NCBI RefSeq assembly: GCF_030247185.1
Contig: NC_080571.1
Location: 28,701,198 to 28,765,197 of the forward strand
Source of the DNA: Malaya genurostris
Lineage: Eukaryota > Arthropoda > Insecta > Diptera > Culicidae
DNA length: 64,000 bases
Reading direction: 5' to 3'
Both the position numbers and the translations under genes were made by a program. Below the pieces are notes generated by a model. That model worked only from the letters and a program-made list of their open reading frames with translations, was not told the origin of the DNA and searched no databases. Positions 30,726 through 42,059 of the stretch are shown piece after piece. Position 1 is the first letter of the stretch, and each line of letters opens with the position of its first letter.

Positions 30726-31218
30726 ATAACATTTTCGTGGCTTTCACTAAATAATTGAATTCACTAATATAATTCATATTTAAAACAAAATGAACATAGC
30801 GGTTTTGTGCTAAAGTAAAAAAAGCTGCCAATTTCGAGCACGAAATACAACGAAAAATTCACTTTGATTGACAAAGAATAGGGGAAGATGTTCGGTTGCC
30901 GGTACCCCACCGTAACTTTTGACAGAAAGCAAATAGCGTCATTTCGACAAATGTCACGTGTTTGTAATAGCAGCACGTTCTTTTTGTGCCGAATACTAAG
31001 GCAGACAGAAGCTTGTACTTTTTGCTGCTCTTAAAACAAATTTTAATTGCGTGAATATCAACACAAAAGTTTTTTATTACTATTTTATAGTGTCATAAAT
31101 TGAAAAGCAACAATCGAAAAGGTTAAATGGATTAAATATTTATGAAGTGAAATCGATCTATTTCGTGATTTAATACCAGATGCTATCAACATTTTCGCAA
31201 CCAAAATTTTTTGGCGTC

Positions 31219-31269
31219 ATTTTCAAAATGTCTACCGGTTTCGGTTACATCGGTAGACATTTTGAAAAT
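31219..31269. other. Perfect 19-bp-stem hairpin
   Basis: ATTTTCAAAATGTCTACCG at 31219-31237 pairs fully with 31251-31269; the loop is 13 nt. It could be the core of a decayed palindromic MITE or form an RNA hairpin. Confidence 0.7.
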
Positions 31270-31876
31270 TCGCGAAAAAATGTCAGTGATATGCAGAGAT
31301 GCCAAGTCTGCAAAATTGTCAGTAATTTATCGAATTTCTTAGTTAACATGTAAACCTTTTTTCGTCTAAAGACTTTTTGCAGACTTTTTGCAGACTTTTG
31401 AAACTTCGATTGCTTGCAGACACTCGTCAAAAATTACAACAAAAACATTCTATTTTCCATTGTTCAGACACTGATAAAAATTTCAGTTCGTACAAGGAAA
31501 AGTTTTTTATAAAAAACTTTTGTCGTGAATACGACTTACTTTACTATGGGGCGCCTTTTCAAAATTAGCCATATGAAAAATTGGCAGAACTTAATCGTGA
31601 ACATCTCGACTTGTATTAATCGGAGCAACATAATTCTTTCACTATTTTATCAAAAATATGATCAGGAATTTAGGATAATATTTTGAACAGTGTGAGATAA
31701 TCACAAACAATTCAAAATTAAGTTTTCTGAAAATATTAAAACAACGCGGAAAACTCTTCACTTTTGCTTGGGTTTTTCGCGCAAGGACGACGATTTTGAG
31801 GTAGTCAGACACATATCTTCAACTGAACGTTATAAAAGGAGCAGGTGGTCGAAAATCGATCATCAATTCGTCATCT

Positions 31877-32157
31877 AATGGCGTTTTCGTTTTTAATTTG
31901 CACTACACCGGTGCAGTGCTACACTGAGGCATGAATAAACGAACAAAAATGACGAAAACATAAACAGTAACCATTGACTACAATACACGATTCCATTGCA
32001 CAGAGCTACACCAAACTTTTGATGAGTGCTACACCAGTGGTATCGGTGCAGAAAAAGTGTAGCACTGGTGTAGTGCAATTGGTAAAAACGAACGGTTTCA
32101 GTGCAGTTTTCGCTACACCAGTGTAGTGCAATTTAAAAACGAAAACGACATAACACT
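31877..32157. mobile_element. MITE with inverted ends in the LINE leader
   Basis: Starts ATGGCGTTTTCGTTTTTAA and GCACTACACCGG; ends ACACCAGTGTAGTGCAATTT and AAAACGAAAACGACAT, near-perfect complements. About 280 bp with several inner inverted words. A second, split copy surrounds the AGCAGT repeat at 36.7-38.3 kb. Confidence 0.7.
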
Positions 32158-32240
32158 CGATGTGGATAGACGAATAACCTACTACGACTAATTTCGATTT
32201 TGTTTTATTTTTTATTCGCAGTTGTCTACCTACCCAAGCT

Positions 32241-33398
32241 ATGGGTAAAAACCGCCATAGATCCGAGAAGGATCCAAAGGATGCTAAGCGTCTGAAGCCA
32301 AGTGATGTACAGGTAAACGACCGTTTGCTGAGTAAAAACCAATATGCTGATCTGCCAGTTGATGTCGAAGAGGAACTGCAGAAGAAGGAAAAAATGCCGC
32401 CTTTCTACCTGAAGGGCTTCCCACCAACTCTACGCTCGGATTTCAACACACTGCTCAGCAAAGGACTACAGGCAACAATCCGTTTATGTACTGAAGGCTA
32501 CAAAATAACTGTTCCGGCTTTGAACCACTACAAAGGAGTGGAATGCTATCTGAAGCAGACAAAAGCGGAATACTTCACACACGATATTGCCGCCAACAAA
32601 CCTATGAAGGTTGTACTTCGAGGACTACCCGACATGATGGAAGCCGAACTAAAGCAGGCACTGTCGGAGGCTGGACTAAAGCCTTTGATGGTATTTAAAA
32701 TGAAACGCCATAATACGGACAAAAAGTTTAGAGATCAACTGTACCTGATTCATCTGGAGAAGGGCTCCATCACCATGAGTCAACTGAAAACGGTTAAATC
32801 GTTATTTCACATAATCATCGAATGGCAAAAGTATAAACCGGTACATCGGGATGTCACACAGTGCACGAACTGTTTGAACTACGGCCATGGAGCGAGGAAT
32901 TGCCACATGAAAAGTAGGTGCGGGAAATGTGCCGAACCACACAATACCAACGATTGCCTACTAGATGACATCGCTGTAAAATGTGTTAACTGTGATGGCG
33001 ACCATCCATCTACTAGCAAATCGTGTCCAAAACGTGCTGAGTTCACAAAAATTCGACAACAGGCGTCCCGTAAACAATCAACGCGCAAGAATGTTCCACA
33101 GAAGGATGAAGTTAATTTCCCACGGCTCCCACCGAAGAGGGATATTCCGAATTTGCCGCCACTTCCTCGCAGCAATCCAAAGACTTCAGCCGCTGGATCT
33201 CAAAAAGAATCTTCCTCAAGAATCCCTCCTGGATGGGGCAATAATCAACCACAAGCAAAGGATGACTCTGGTGATTTATTCTCTGCTGAACAACTGATCG
33301 TCATTTTTGAAACAATGACAACAAAACTACGAAACTGCAGAACGCGGTTAGATCAAATCAACGCCTTAGGCAAATTCATCATCGAATATGCAATATAA
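32241..33398 (+). CDS. LINE ORF1: nucleic-acid-binding Gag-like protein
   Basis: An intact frame of 385 residues. The N-terminal 40 residues are basic; residues about 55-200 form the region with MPPFYLKGFPP and VLRGLP, as in Jockey-type ORF1 proteins. Three CCHC-like knuckles lie near residues 212-262 (CTNCLNYGHGARNC, CGKCAEPHNTNDC, CVNCDGDHPSTSKSC), which bind the element RNA in a ribonucleoprotein particle. A proline-rich tail (PRLPPKRD, LPPLPRS) follows. The stop overlaps the ORF2 start, so ORF2 is probably translated by reinitiation. Confidence 0.88.
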   Translation: MGKNRHRSEKDPKDAKRLKPSDVQVNDRLLSKNQYADLPVDVEEELQKKEKMPPFYLKGFPPTLRSDFNTLLSKGLQATIRLCTEGYKITVPALNHYKGVECYLKQTKAEYFTHDIAANKPMKVVLRGLPDMMEAELKQALSEAGLKPLMVFKMKRHNTDKKFRDQLYLIHLEKGSITMSQLKTVKSLFHIIIEWQKYKPVHRDVTQCTNCLNYGHGARNCHMKSRCGKCAEPHNTNDCLLDDIAVKCVNCDGDHPSTSKSCPKRAEFTKIRQQASRKQSTRKNVPQKDEVNFPRLPPKRDIPNLPPLPRSNPKTSAAGSQKESSSRIPPGWGNNQPQAKDDSGDLFSAEQLIVIFETMTTKLRNCRTRLDQINALGKFIIEYAI

Positions 33399-35931
33399 TG
33401 AGTTGGTTATAGTAAATTGGAATGCTTGCTCACTCAGGAGCAAAACTGCTGAATTGTCCGACTTTCTTCAAGAGAAGAATGCCGATATTGCTATTTTAAC
33501 TGAAACTCATCTTAAACCTGAAATTTCTATTTTTATTTCCAATTACAGGATTCACAGGCTCGACAGGACAACTAGCAGAGGAGGGGGAGTTGCCATTGCC
33601 GTTAAACGATCCATTCAGCACAGGCTTCTGTCAGCCTTTAAATTGCAACTCATAGAAGCCATCGGAATTCAGATTACAACGACGATGGGACCCATCATCA
33701 TCATTGCAGCGTACTGCCCCAAACAAACCAATCTTCGAGATGGTACGTGTGCATCATTGAAGCGAGATCTGGCTATGCTCACTCGACGACAGAACAAATT
33801 CATCATTGCTGGGGACCTTAACGCACGGCATGAGCTGTGGGGAAACAGAAGACAGAATCGAAACGGATTCGTACTTGCCGAAGATTACGAAGCTGGACAA
33901 TACAACATCTTCGCTCCGGATCAACCAACGCGACTTTCCAGATCGGGAGTTCATTCCATTTTGGATATATTCATCAGCAACATCGCTATAGACAGCTCTC
34001 CGGTTGTCTTCAACGAGCTCTCTTCTGACCACTTTCCAGTAATATTGACGTTGGGATCTTCACCAGAAACAGTGCCTATTCAACCTCGGAGGAACTATTA
34101 TCGCACCGATTGGGTCCAATTTCAACATATCGCCGACCAACTTATTAATATCGATTTACCACTTGATTCCCCGATGGAAATCGATGCAGCCCTATCTTCC
34201 TTCCAGCATTCAATCACAGTCGCTCGTGATAGGACAGTTCCAGTACAACATATGCCGAGTTCCTCTCTTCAAATCGACAGTGTCACTACTACTTATAACA
34301 ACTTAACTAGGATAATCCAGGAAAGGATATCTGAGCTTCGCAACAGGAACTTCCAGCAAAAGCTGCTTAAGAAAAAACCGAAGCCTATTCCTCCTCTGAT
34401 GTCACCCCAGGACGCAGCTGAAGGAATACCTTTAATCACACCAGTAGAGAAGGCAAATGCGCTAGGCCAGCAGTTTGTGTGTTCTCACAATTTAGGACTC
34501 AACATTGTTAGTCCATATGAAAGAGCCGTTGCTGATAGCGTAGCTGAGGTTGACCAATCAGACAGCTTAGTTCCTGAGGAAAGTAGAGTCACTGCGAATG
34601 AGCTGATGGCTTTTGTGAAAAAATCCAAAAATATGAAGGCCCCCGGTTTCGACAACACATTCAACATTGAGCTGAAACATTTGAGTATTCGCTCATTTGC
34701 CTTCTTAGCTAAACTTTTTAACAGGTGCTGGGAGCTTGGTTACTTCCCTTCAATGTGGAAGTTAGCTAAAGTTATCCCAGTTTTGAAACCGGGGAAAGAT
34801 CCTTCCTTTTCCAAGAGCTATCGGCCCATCAGCTTACTCTCTGCCCTATCCAAGCTGTTTGAAAAGTCAATACAAAGGCGAATTCTTGCTTTCGCAGATA
34901 TTTCTGGAAGAACAGTTTGGGTTCCGGAAAGGAAGATCCACCATCCACCAGCTCACAAGGGTTAACAACGTCATCCAGCAAAACAAATCAGTGTCCAAAA
35001 CGACTGCCATGGCAATATTGGATATTGAAAAGGCATTCGATAATGTGTGGCACGATGGACTGGTGTTCAAACTGCATCGGTATAATTTTCCCATGTATCT
35101 TATTAAAATTATCAAAAATTATCTTGCAGATAGAGCATTCCAGGTTTCTCTGAATAATGCACTTTCAGAAAGATTTACTATTCCTGCTGGTGTACCCCAG
35201 GGAAGTATCCTAGGTCCCATTCTATACAACATTTTACATCAGACATCCCACCTCTTCCAGGTGGTGGTGTTCTGTCACAATTTGCTGATGATACTGCCAT
35301 TCTTTACAAAGGTCGTGTCATTAATGCTCTGAAAAATAAACTACAGACAGGTCTGGACGCTTTAACGGAATATTTTACAAGCTGGAAAATTGTGATCAAT
35401 GCAGCAAAAACTCAGGTCATCTTGTTTCCACATTCAAGATCTCCAAAACTTGTTCCATCAGACGAATGCAGAATACGATTCGGTGATGAGGTCATTCAAT
35501 GGTCCGATGAAGTTATCTATCTAGGACTCACCTTTGACAGACATCTGATATTCAGGTCACATGTTGACAAAATCATTCAAAAATGCAGCATACTCATTAG
35601 GTCTCTGTATCCGCTGATTTGTAGAACATCTAAACTATGCCTGAAGAATCAGATGGCTGTCTATAAACAAATCATCTACCCCGCAATTGAATACGCAGTC
35701 CCTGTTTGGCGGGGCTGTGCACGAACACACAAACTTAGGCTTCAGCGCATTCAAAGTAAGACCTTAAAGATGATTCTAAATCTACCCCCTTGGACAAGGA
35801 CTAGTGAAGTACATGAGATGGCCTCCCTGGATATACTAGAACAAAAATTCGAACAATTCTGCACGAAATTTGAAGACAGGTGCTTAATCTCTGAAATACA
35901 AATAATTCAAAATTTGTACGTATTAGGTTAG
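33388..35931 (+). pseudogene. LINE ORF2: endonuclease and reverse transcriptase, frameshifted
   Basis: The first frame holds the APE-type endonuclease: VNWNACSLRSK, ILTETHLKP, GGGVAIAVK, IAGDLNARHELWG and SSDHFPVIL, ending with the start of the reverse transcriptase (KVIPVLKPGK, SYRPISLLSALSK). A frameshift near 34910 moves FGFRKGRSTIHQL, ILDIEKAFDNVWHDG and AGVPQGSILGPILYNI into another phase, and a one-base loss near 35232 puts TSDIPPLPGG and the catalytic FADDTAILY back in the first phase. The C-terminal part (WKIVINAAKTQ, YLGLTFDRHL) runs to the stop at 35931. The enzyme would nick DNA and copy RNA at the nick. All motifs are present, so inactivation seems recent. Confidence 0.88.
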
Positions 35932-36721
35932 GGATAGTTATAAGTAGGTAGATATTTTATAAATAATTAAAATAAATATTATGATTAAACATTAGTATGT
36001 AAAACAAGAGTAACTAAAACACCTAATATTAATAACGAATCGTATGAACAACAAAGATGAAAGGCCAAAGGGTCAAAACACTTGTACTGTAAAATGTTGA
36101 TGTAATACACAAAAATAAGATTAATAAACAGATATTTATGCACAAATACATGAAAATCGATCATTTCCTCTTGTGCGCTGGATGAAAGCAGACGTCGGGG
36201 CGAGAAGACGCATTCAAACAGCGGCATCGGAGAGCGCACCTTCTGCGTGGTTAGAAACCTCAAACACTCAGGTCGTAGTTCTCATTTGCCTTCCGGTCGT
36301 CAAGGCGAGAACACGCATTCACGACATCCAGTTATGTCTCTGACATTACACAGCCGTACTTTTTTCTCCTTGAAAGTGCCTATCTTGCAATGTATGATCG
36401 GTTGGTTGGGAACGTTATCGACTATGTTGGGGAAAAAATGATCAAAATTTGTAAGTCGATTTTAGTTCTTCTAAGATTTTGTTGTAAATCGCTTTTGAAA
36501 CTTTCAAGTAATTTTTTTCAGTGTAGGGCTCAATAACGATTTTTTCCGCATTTCTATTCTAAAATTTGACTGATTTTGTGAAAATCACTAGTATAACACT
36601 TTTTCGTAGGCTTGGTATTTTATTCGAAAATAAAAAGTTTAGATCAATTTTCGCAAAACAAAGTATGCAAAGTGACATTTTGAGACAAAGTCTACATGTC
36701 TAGAAAGTTTCACTCGAATCT

Positions 36722-38332
36722 TATGGCGTTTTCGTTTTTAATTTGCGCTACACCGGTACAGATTCATTCGCTACTGCTAGATGAATCGTTCGCGTTTGCA
36801 ACAATGGCCGATAGCAGTAGCAGTAGCAGTAGCAGTAGCAGTAGCAGTAGCAGTAGCAGTAGCAGTAGCAGTAGCAGTAGCAGTAGCAGTAGCAGTAGCA
36901 GTAGCAGTAGCAGTAGCAGTAGCAGTAGCAGTAGCAGTAGCAGTAGCAGTAGCAGTAGCAGTAGCAGTAGCAGTAGCAGTAGCAGTAGCAGTAGCAGTAG
37001 CAGTAGCAGTAGCAGTAGCAGTAGCAGTAGCAGTAGCAGTAGCAGTAGCAGTAGCAGTAGCAGTAGCAGTAGCAGTAGCAGTAGCAGTAGCAGTAGCAGT
37101 AGCAGTAGCAGTAGCAGTAGCAGTAGCAGTAGCAGTAGCAGTAGCAGTAGCAGTAGCAGTAGCAGTAGCAGTAGCAGTAGCAGTAGCAGTAGCAGTAGCA
37201 GTAGCAGTAGCAGTAGCAGTAGCAGTAGCAGTAGCAGTAGCAGTAGCAGTAGCAGTAGCAGTAGCAGTAGCAGTAGCAGTAGCAGTAGCAGTAGCAGTAG
37301 CAGTAGCAGTAGCAGTAGCAGTAGCAGTAGCAGTAGCAGTAGCAGTAGCAGTAGCAGTAGCAGTAGCAGTAGCAGTAGCAGTAGCAGTAGCAGTAGCAGT
37401 AGCAGTAGCAGTAGCAGTAGCAGTAGCAGTAGCAGTAGCAGTAGCAGTAGCAGTAGCAGTAGCAGTAGCAGTAGCAGTAGCAGTAGCAGTAGCAGTAGCA
37501 GTAGCAGTAGCAGTAGCAGTAGCAGTAGCAGTAGCAGTAGCAGTAGCAGTAGCAGTAGCAGTAGCAGTAGCAGTAGCAGTAGCAGTAGCAGTAGCAGTAG
37601 CAGTAGCAGTAGCAGTAGCAGTAGCAGTAGCAGTAGCAGTAGCAGTAGCAGTAGCAGTAGCAGTAGCAGTAGCAGTAGCAGTAGCAGTAGCAGTAGCAGT
37701 AGCAGTAGCAGTAGCAGTAGCAGTAGCAGTAGCAGTAGCAGTAGCAGTAGCAGTAGCAGTAGCAGTAGCAGTAGCAGTAGCAGTAGCAGTAGCAGTAGCA
37801 GTAGCAGTAGCAGTAGCAGTAGCAGTAGCAGTAGCAGTAGCAGTAGCAGTAGCAGTAGCAGTAGCAGTAGCAGTAGCAGTAGCAGTAGCAGTAGCAGTAG
37901 CAGTAGCAGTAGCAGTAGCAGTAGCAGTAGCAGTAGCAGTAGCAGTAGCAGTAGCAGTAGCAGTAGCAGTAGCAGTAGCAGTAGCAGTAGCAGTAGCAGT
38001 AGCAGTAGCAGTAGCAGTAGCAGTAGCAGTAGCAGTAGCAGTAGCAGTAGCAGTAGCAGTAGCAGTAGCAGTAGCAGTAGCAGTAGCAGTAGCAGTAGCA
38101 GTAGCAGTAGCAGTAGCAGTAGCAGTAGCAGTAGCAGTAGCAGTAGCAGTAGCAGTAGCAGTAGCAGTAGCAGTAGCAGTAGCAGTAGCAGTAGCAGTAG
38201 CAGTAGCAGTAGCAGTAGCAGTAGCAGTAGCAGTAGCAGTAGCAGTAGCAGTAGCAGTAGCAGTAGCAGTAGCAGGTAGCAGTCAGAGCTAATAAAAGTC
38301 ATTTTCATTGATTAAAAATAGACGAAAATGAC
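36722..38332. mobile_element. MITE copy expanded by an AGCAGT array
   Basis: The left 45 bp (ATGGCGTTTTCGTTTTTAA, GCGCTACACCGGTACAG) match the MITE at 31877; the right end (GATTAAAAATAGACGAAAATG) resembles its other terminus. Between them are about 45 bp of unrelated sequence and the AGCAGT array. Confidence 0.55.
36813..38274. repeat. Perfect hexanucleotide array (AGCAGT), about 243 units
   Basis: 1,462 bp of uninterrupted AGCAGT units, without one visible substitution. Plus-strand frames would read poly-Ser or poly-Ala-Val and the minus strand poly-Leu, so long open frames here are artefacts of the repeat, not genes. Such length and purity imply a very recent expansion. Confidence 0.97.
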
Positions 38333-39950
38333 AAAAAATTACTGTCACTCTCAGCTTCGCTCGCAAACTATGAGAACGAAATCCATGTCCAGTCAATGAC
38401 ATAAACGGGACAGTACTTTCAAAATTGTGTTTTTTCTTTCATTTGACCTTTCAGTCATTTGCATGAAAATCCCATAGTATGCAGTGTCGGTATTCAATCG
38501 AAGCTTTGAGAATCGAAAACGACAGAAAAAGGTTTCACAATAAGTTTTAACTGTTGGTGCTCGAATTTGTAGAAGTTTTGGTTTCCAAAGAAATTCTGGG
38601 ATGTAATTACTTCGATTTGTCATATTTTAGTCACTTTTTATAGCCAAGCGTCACAGATTTTCATTACATCGAAGAAAAAATGAGAAGAGAAATTCTTCTG
38701 TTGCTACCTGAAGACGTTAGTTTGGTTTCGTTTTGTCACAGAGGAAAGAGTGACGTTGGCAATTATGCTCTCTCATTTTTTAGATGAGAAACGAAAATGC
38801 TTCGTTTCTCTTCGTTTGTTCTGATGTCGGTCATTTACGAATGAGTCAGTAAAACATTGAAAATGAGACTGTTGAAATGGTTTCTTTCATTGAGAATGCG
38901 TGACAATTTTGAGCTCTGGTAGCAGTAGCATTGGCTCAAGTAGTTCGCTTCCCCATTTGTCTTGAGATTTAAGCCTTGCTGAACAAAATTACAATTCTGC
39001 TCAAATTGCAAGTAATTTCCAAGAATAAATTCGAAAGTTACCGTCTTAAGTTTGGAAACATATTTTTTTTAGCCTGTAGCCTTCAAATCCGTTCAAAAAA
39101 TATCCTTTGTATAATAGTTTGCAAAGAATATCGATAGATAAGGGTCGTCATCTTGAGTCATTTAGAATGAACTCATTCTCCATTACCAACTTATCAACTC
39201 CGTTCCGGCAGTATTCATATTGTGCTGGCTTTCAAAGAACAAAGAAATTTAGAAATCGCCTTCTTGAAACTCCACCGATTTTTTGTAGAAAATACTCATA
39301 CAATAAGGTTATATATCGCTAAGCAAAAAGCTACTATCTTGGAAAAAAATTGCGATTAGTCGGTCACCAAACTTATTAGATTATATCACCAGAATCTAAA
39401 AAAAACTGATGAATTATCCCCAATATTTTGGTTGCCAGTTACGTCATTAATACGAATTACATGTTACCGGTGACGTCGTTTATTCCAATATATCTCCAGG
39501 GCCGGCAGAATCAGATATTTGCCTTTATAAGTTAGTAGTCTGTCTAGTTTTGATCGCGAAAATTGAGCAAATGATGGAGAACTGCAGATTGTTGGTTACA
39601 ACATTTATGCGAATACATATACAGAAACTGATCCTCACGAATTTTCTAACTCACCGACTTTAAGGCTTTTAGACTATCTGAATCGGTTAAATCGCTGTTG
39701 ATCACTGACCCAGTAGTAGCTTTCAAACGAGTCTAAAATTGTTGAAAATGTTGCAAAGATTTTACGAGAATATCAGTAATTCGATAGTAACCGTCTTAAG
39801 TTTGGAAACGGGTCGTCAAATCCGCACCAAATTCACTCATTATATAATTTCTGACTGGCCTGAAAAGGCCTGAACAAGCCTGAAAAGCCTGATTTCAAAT
39901 GAAAATTCTATATTCAAGGCCAGATACCATGAATCTAAATTGTTACCTTC
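38333..39950. other. No gene seen
   Basis: AT-rich. The words TTACCGTCTTAAGTTTGGAA recur at 39040 and 39790, so part is repetitive. GGCCTGAAAAGGCC near 39856 is a small palindrome. Confidence 0.45.
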
Positions 39951-41460
39951 GGGAACGGTAGAGTACGGCTCCGCGGAGCTGCAACAGATTCTCCTACGAC
40001 GGCACACACACACTCATTAACCGCGCACGAACACGTTCCAACCCGACGCTCAACCTCAAAAACAAAAGCATGCCATGCCATGCCGGGTACGTGTGTCACT
40101 TAGCTCGCAAATTAATCTCACCCGGATAATCTCATTATTGAAAGCACAGCGTGACGTGACGTGGTTACACGCGGAAAATCCTTCAAAACCACCACATAAG
40201 TGAGCTGTAAATCATCGGGTTTTTATTTCGGTTTTCTGTGTTCACTCCTAAATTTGCGGCACAATTCCGGGAAGGTAGCAAATAGTCGTCGTTAAATAGG
40301 TGACTTGCAACCGCAATTTATGGCAAGCCACGACTGAGCTATGCCGTCTTTCAAGATTGAACGGAAAAGCAATGTTACGTTAAGACTTCCAACCGCCAAG
40401 AGCAGGGTTTTTTTTGGGTGGAAGAACAATCCAAAGCGGCTCCATAAACCAGGCTTAGGACCATCCTGTTTTTTGTTAACCCAGTAGGCAAGGACAGTGG
40501 TTTTTCTTTCCTGTTGAGTAACTTTCATTCTAGTTCAACCTTCCAAATTTTCCAGAAAATATCCGCATTGTGTGAACGAAAGATACGCTCATTTGCTAAT
40601 GGGCTAGGAAAAGTTTCCGCACTGCATCGTACGCTAGAATCAGATAATTTTCGACGGTTCAATGCCGTTTGCCTGACGACGATGCGACTTGATGATACAC
40701 GTATCCACAGCAACCGTGTATGACACATGTTAACGAGTCGGGCATACCGGAAAGTGACAAGTCGACAGTTGGGACGTTGGGACATATCCTCCTGTACCGG
40801 CCTTTTTTTTTTCTTCACATTCGGGGATCTTCTGTCGACGTCTGTTTAATGGCTTGCAGCATCATTTTATGCAATGGGCTGGATTTTTTGTTGCCCGACC
40901 ATTTCAAGACACGTTCAAAATCAGCTGCAAGAAAAAAAACTCGAACCCTCTACCTCCTGCACCGAGCGGTCAGCTGCTAGTCCGCTTGGCTTCAGTGGCA
41001 CATCACGGGCACGGGTAAACCATAGCAACATAGCAGTGTATAGTTTACGGGACACAAACATCACGAACACAGGACCTGCAAGCCGTCCTTCTCCTGCGGC
41101 ACATCGTGAGTCGGGACATTGCAACACACACGCGCGCGTCCGCTCGTAAAAGGATATCCTGGTGGGCCGCCGATGTGCGGTAATTTGACGTTGCGCACAG
41201 CGAGAGGATGCCGTTCTACCGCCGGGGTACCTGGGATTCAGCGGACGAGACAAAAAATAAAACACAATTCCACAGCACAGACACTTTGCGATGATCCTCA
41301 GGATGTAGCTGGGTTTTGCAGGGATAAATTGAATTGTTCGGTGAGGATGTTTTTTTTTTGTTATTGTTGCGGTTTCGGTCTACTTCCATTTGAGGAACCT
41401 AATACGTACAATGTTTTCATATTGTGATTTCACATCAACCGCAGAAAAAAAATTAACAAT
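39951..41460. other. GC-richer, unique-looking region without a clear gene
   Basis: Base composition rises here (for example 39960-40060 and 40990-41240) and no repeat ends are visible, so it may be single-copy host DNA such as an untranslated or regulatory region. Overlapping frames on both strands lack recognisable domains. Near 40940-41010 the minus strand has a SINE-like A box (GCCAAGCGG) and GGTTCGAG before a T-run. Confidence 0.4.
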
Positions 41461-41562
41461 GTTCGAATGCAAAACGAAAAATATTGATACCACAGTTCTC
41501 TAGTGAATCGCATTGTTTCTACGGTTACGGTTACGGTTCGTAGCAACCTATGAGACTAGATG

Positions 41563-41740
41563 ACAGTGTAAGGTGACGTCTCTACTCAGTATTGTTTGGC
41601 GAATCATCACGAATAGGTTAACTCCAGAACAACGTTTTCAAACCGTTGAAATATATTTTCTAAATCATTGTTTTTAAATTAAAACTTCGTGAATTTTATG
41701 ATGCACATAATCGTCCGTTTGAGGCCACCATAAGAAACGT
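41563..41740 (+). pseudogene. DD41D transposase N-terminal fragment
   Basis: Contains GACGTCTCTACTCAGTAT as at 1.75 kb, then TPEQRFQTVEIYF and EFYDAHNRPFEATIRN, the expected start of a DD41D transposase with its DNA-binding region. The rest is absent. Confidence 0.6.
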
Positions 41741-42059
41741 AAATACCAAATTTCGGTCTACTCTTTTGGATGCCAGGCCATAGAAAATAATGAGAAGAGT
41801 GTAGTCTATGGGCTTGTGGAACCATCGGAACTTATTTTTTTGATGTGGAACACATCTTTATTAGGGGTGCAAATCGCAAACTACACGTAGAAATGTGGTC
41901 AGGTTTTAAACACTTACAGCTCAGTCTGTTTTGTATCAATTATTAATATTATTTCATCATTTGATAGGAAATATTTCTACGTATTGATTTGAATGTTCAT
42001 AGCCATGTATTTTGAATTGTATATCATTGAAATGTTGATTAATAGCTAGCAGTGTCCTA

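Larger units (their letters stand above)
31864..36151 (+). mobile_element. Jockey-like LINE, full length
   Basis: A 4,288-bp insertion flanked by the 13-bp duplication GAAAATCGATCAT (31851-31863 and 36152-36164). It has a 5' leader of 377 bp, ORF1 with zinc knuckles and ORF2 with endonuclease and reverse transcriptase, overlapping by 11 bp. The 3' end is A-rich without a long poly(A). ORF layout and motifs fit the Jockey clade. Two frameshifts break ORF2. Confidence 0.9.
31522..36358 (+). mobile_element. GTCG element, subtype A, carrying a LINE
   Basis: Left end GTCGTGAATACGAC at 31522 and right end CATTCACGACATCCAG with GTCTCTGACATTAC near 36317-36350. Excluding the LINE (31864-36151) it is about 550 bp and matches the copy at 12403, including TATAAAAG near 31831 and TTCTGCGTGGTTAGAAACC near 36240. 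The flanks AACTTTT and ACTTTTTT fit a T-rich target duplication. The LINE inserted later than this element. Confidence 0.75.

Noticed and set aside
36696..38308. Open frames of about 500 codons giving poly-Ser, poly-Ala-Val and poly-Leu
   Set aside because: They are produced by a hexamer repeat that has no stop in several frames; no protein features outside the repeat.
39850..39900. GGCCTTTTCAGGCC on the minus strand as a histone stem-loop
   Set aside because: Only a 5-bp stem, in a local GCCTGAA repeat, and no histone coding sequence nearby.
40525..41427. Several overlapping frames of 70-114 codons on both strands
   Set aside because: Mutually overlapping, no domains, and explained by locally higher GC content.
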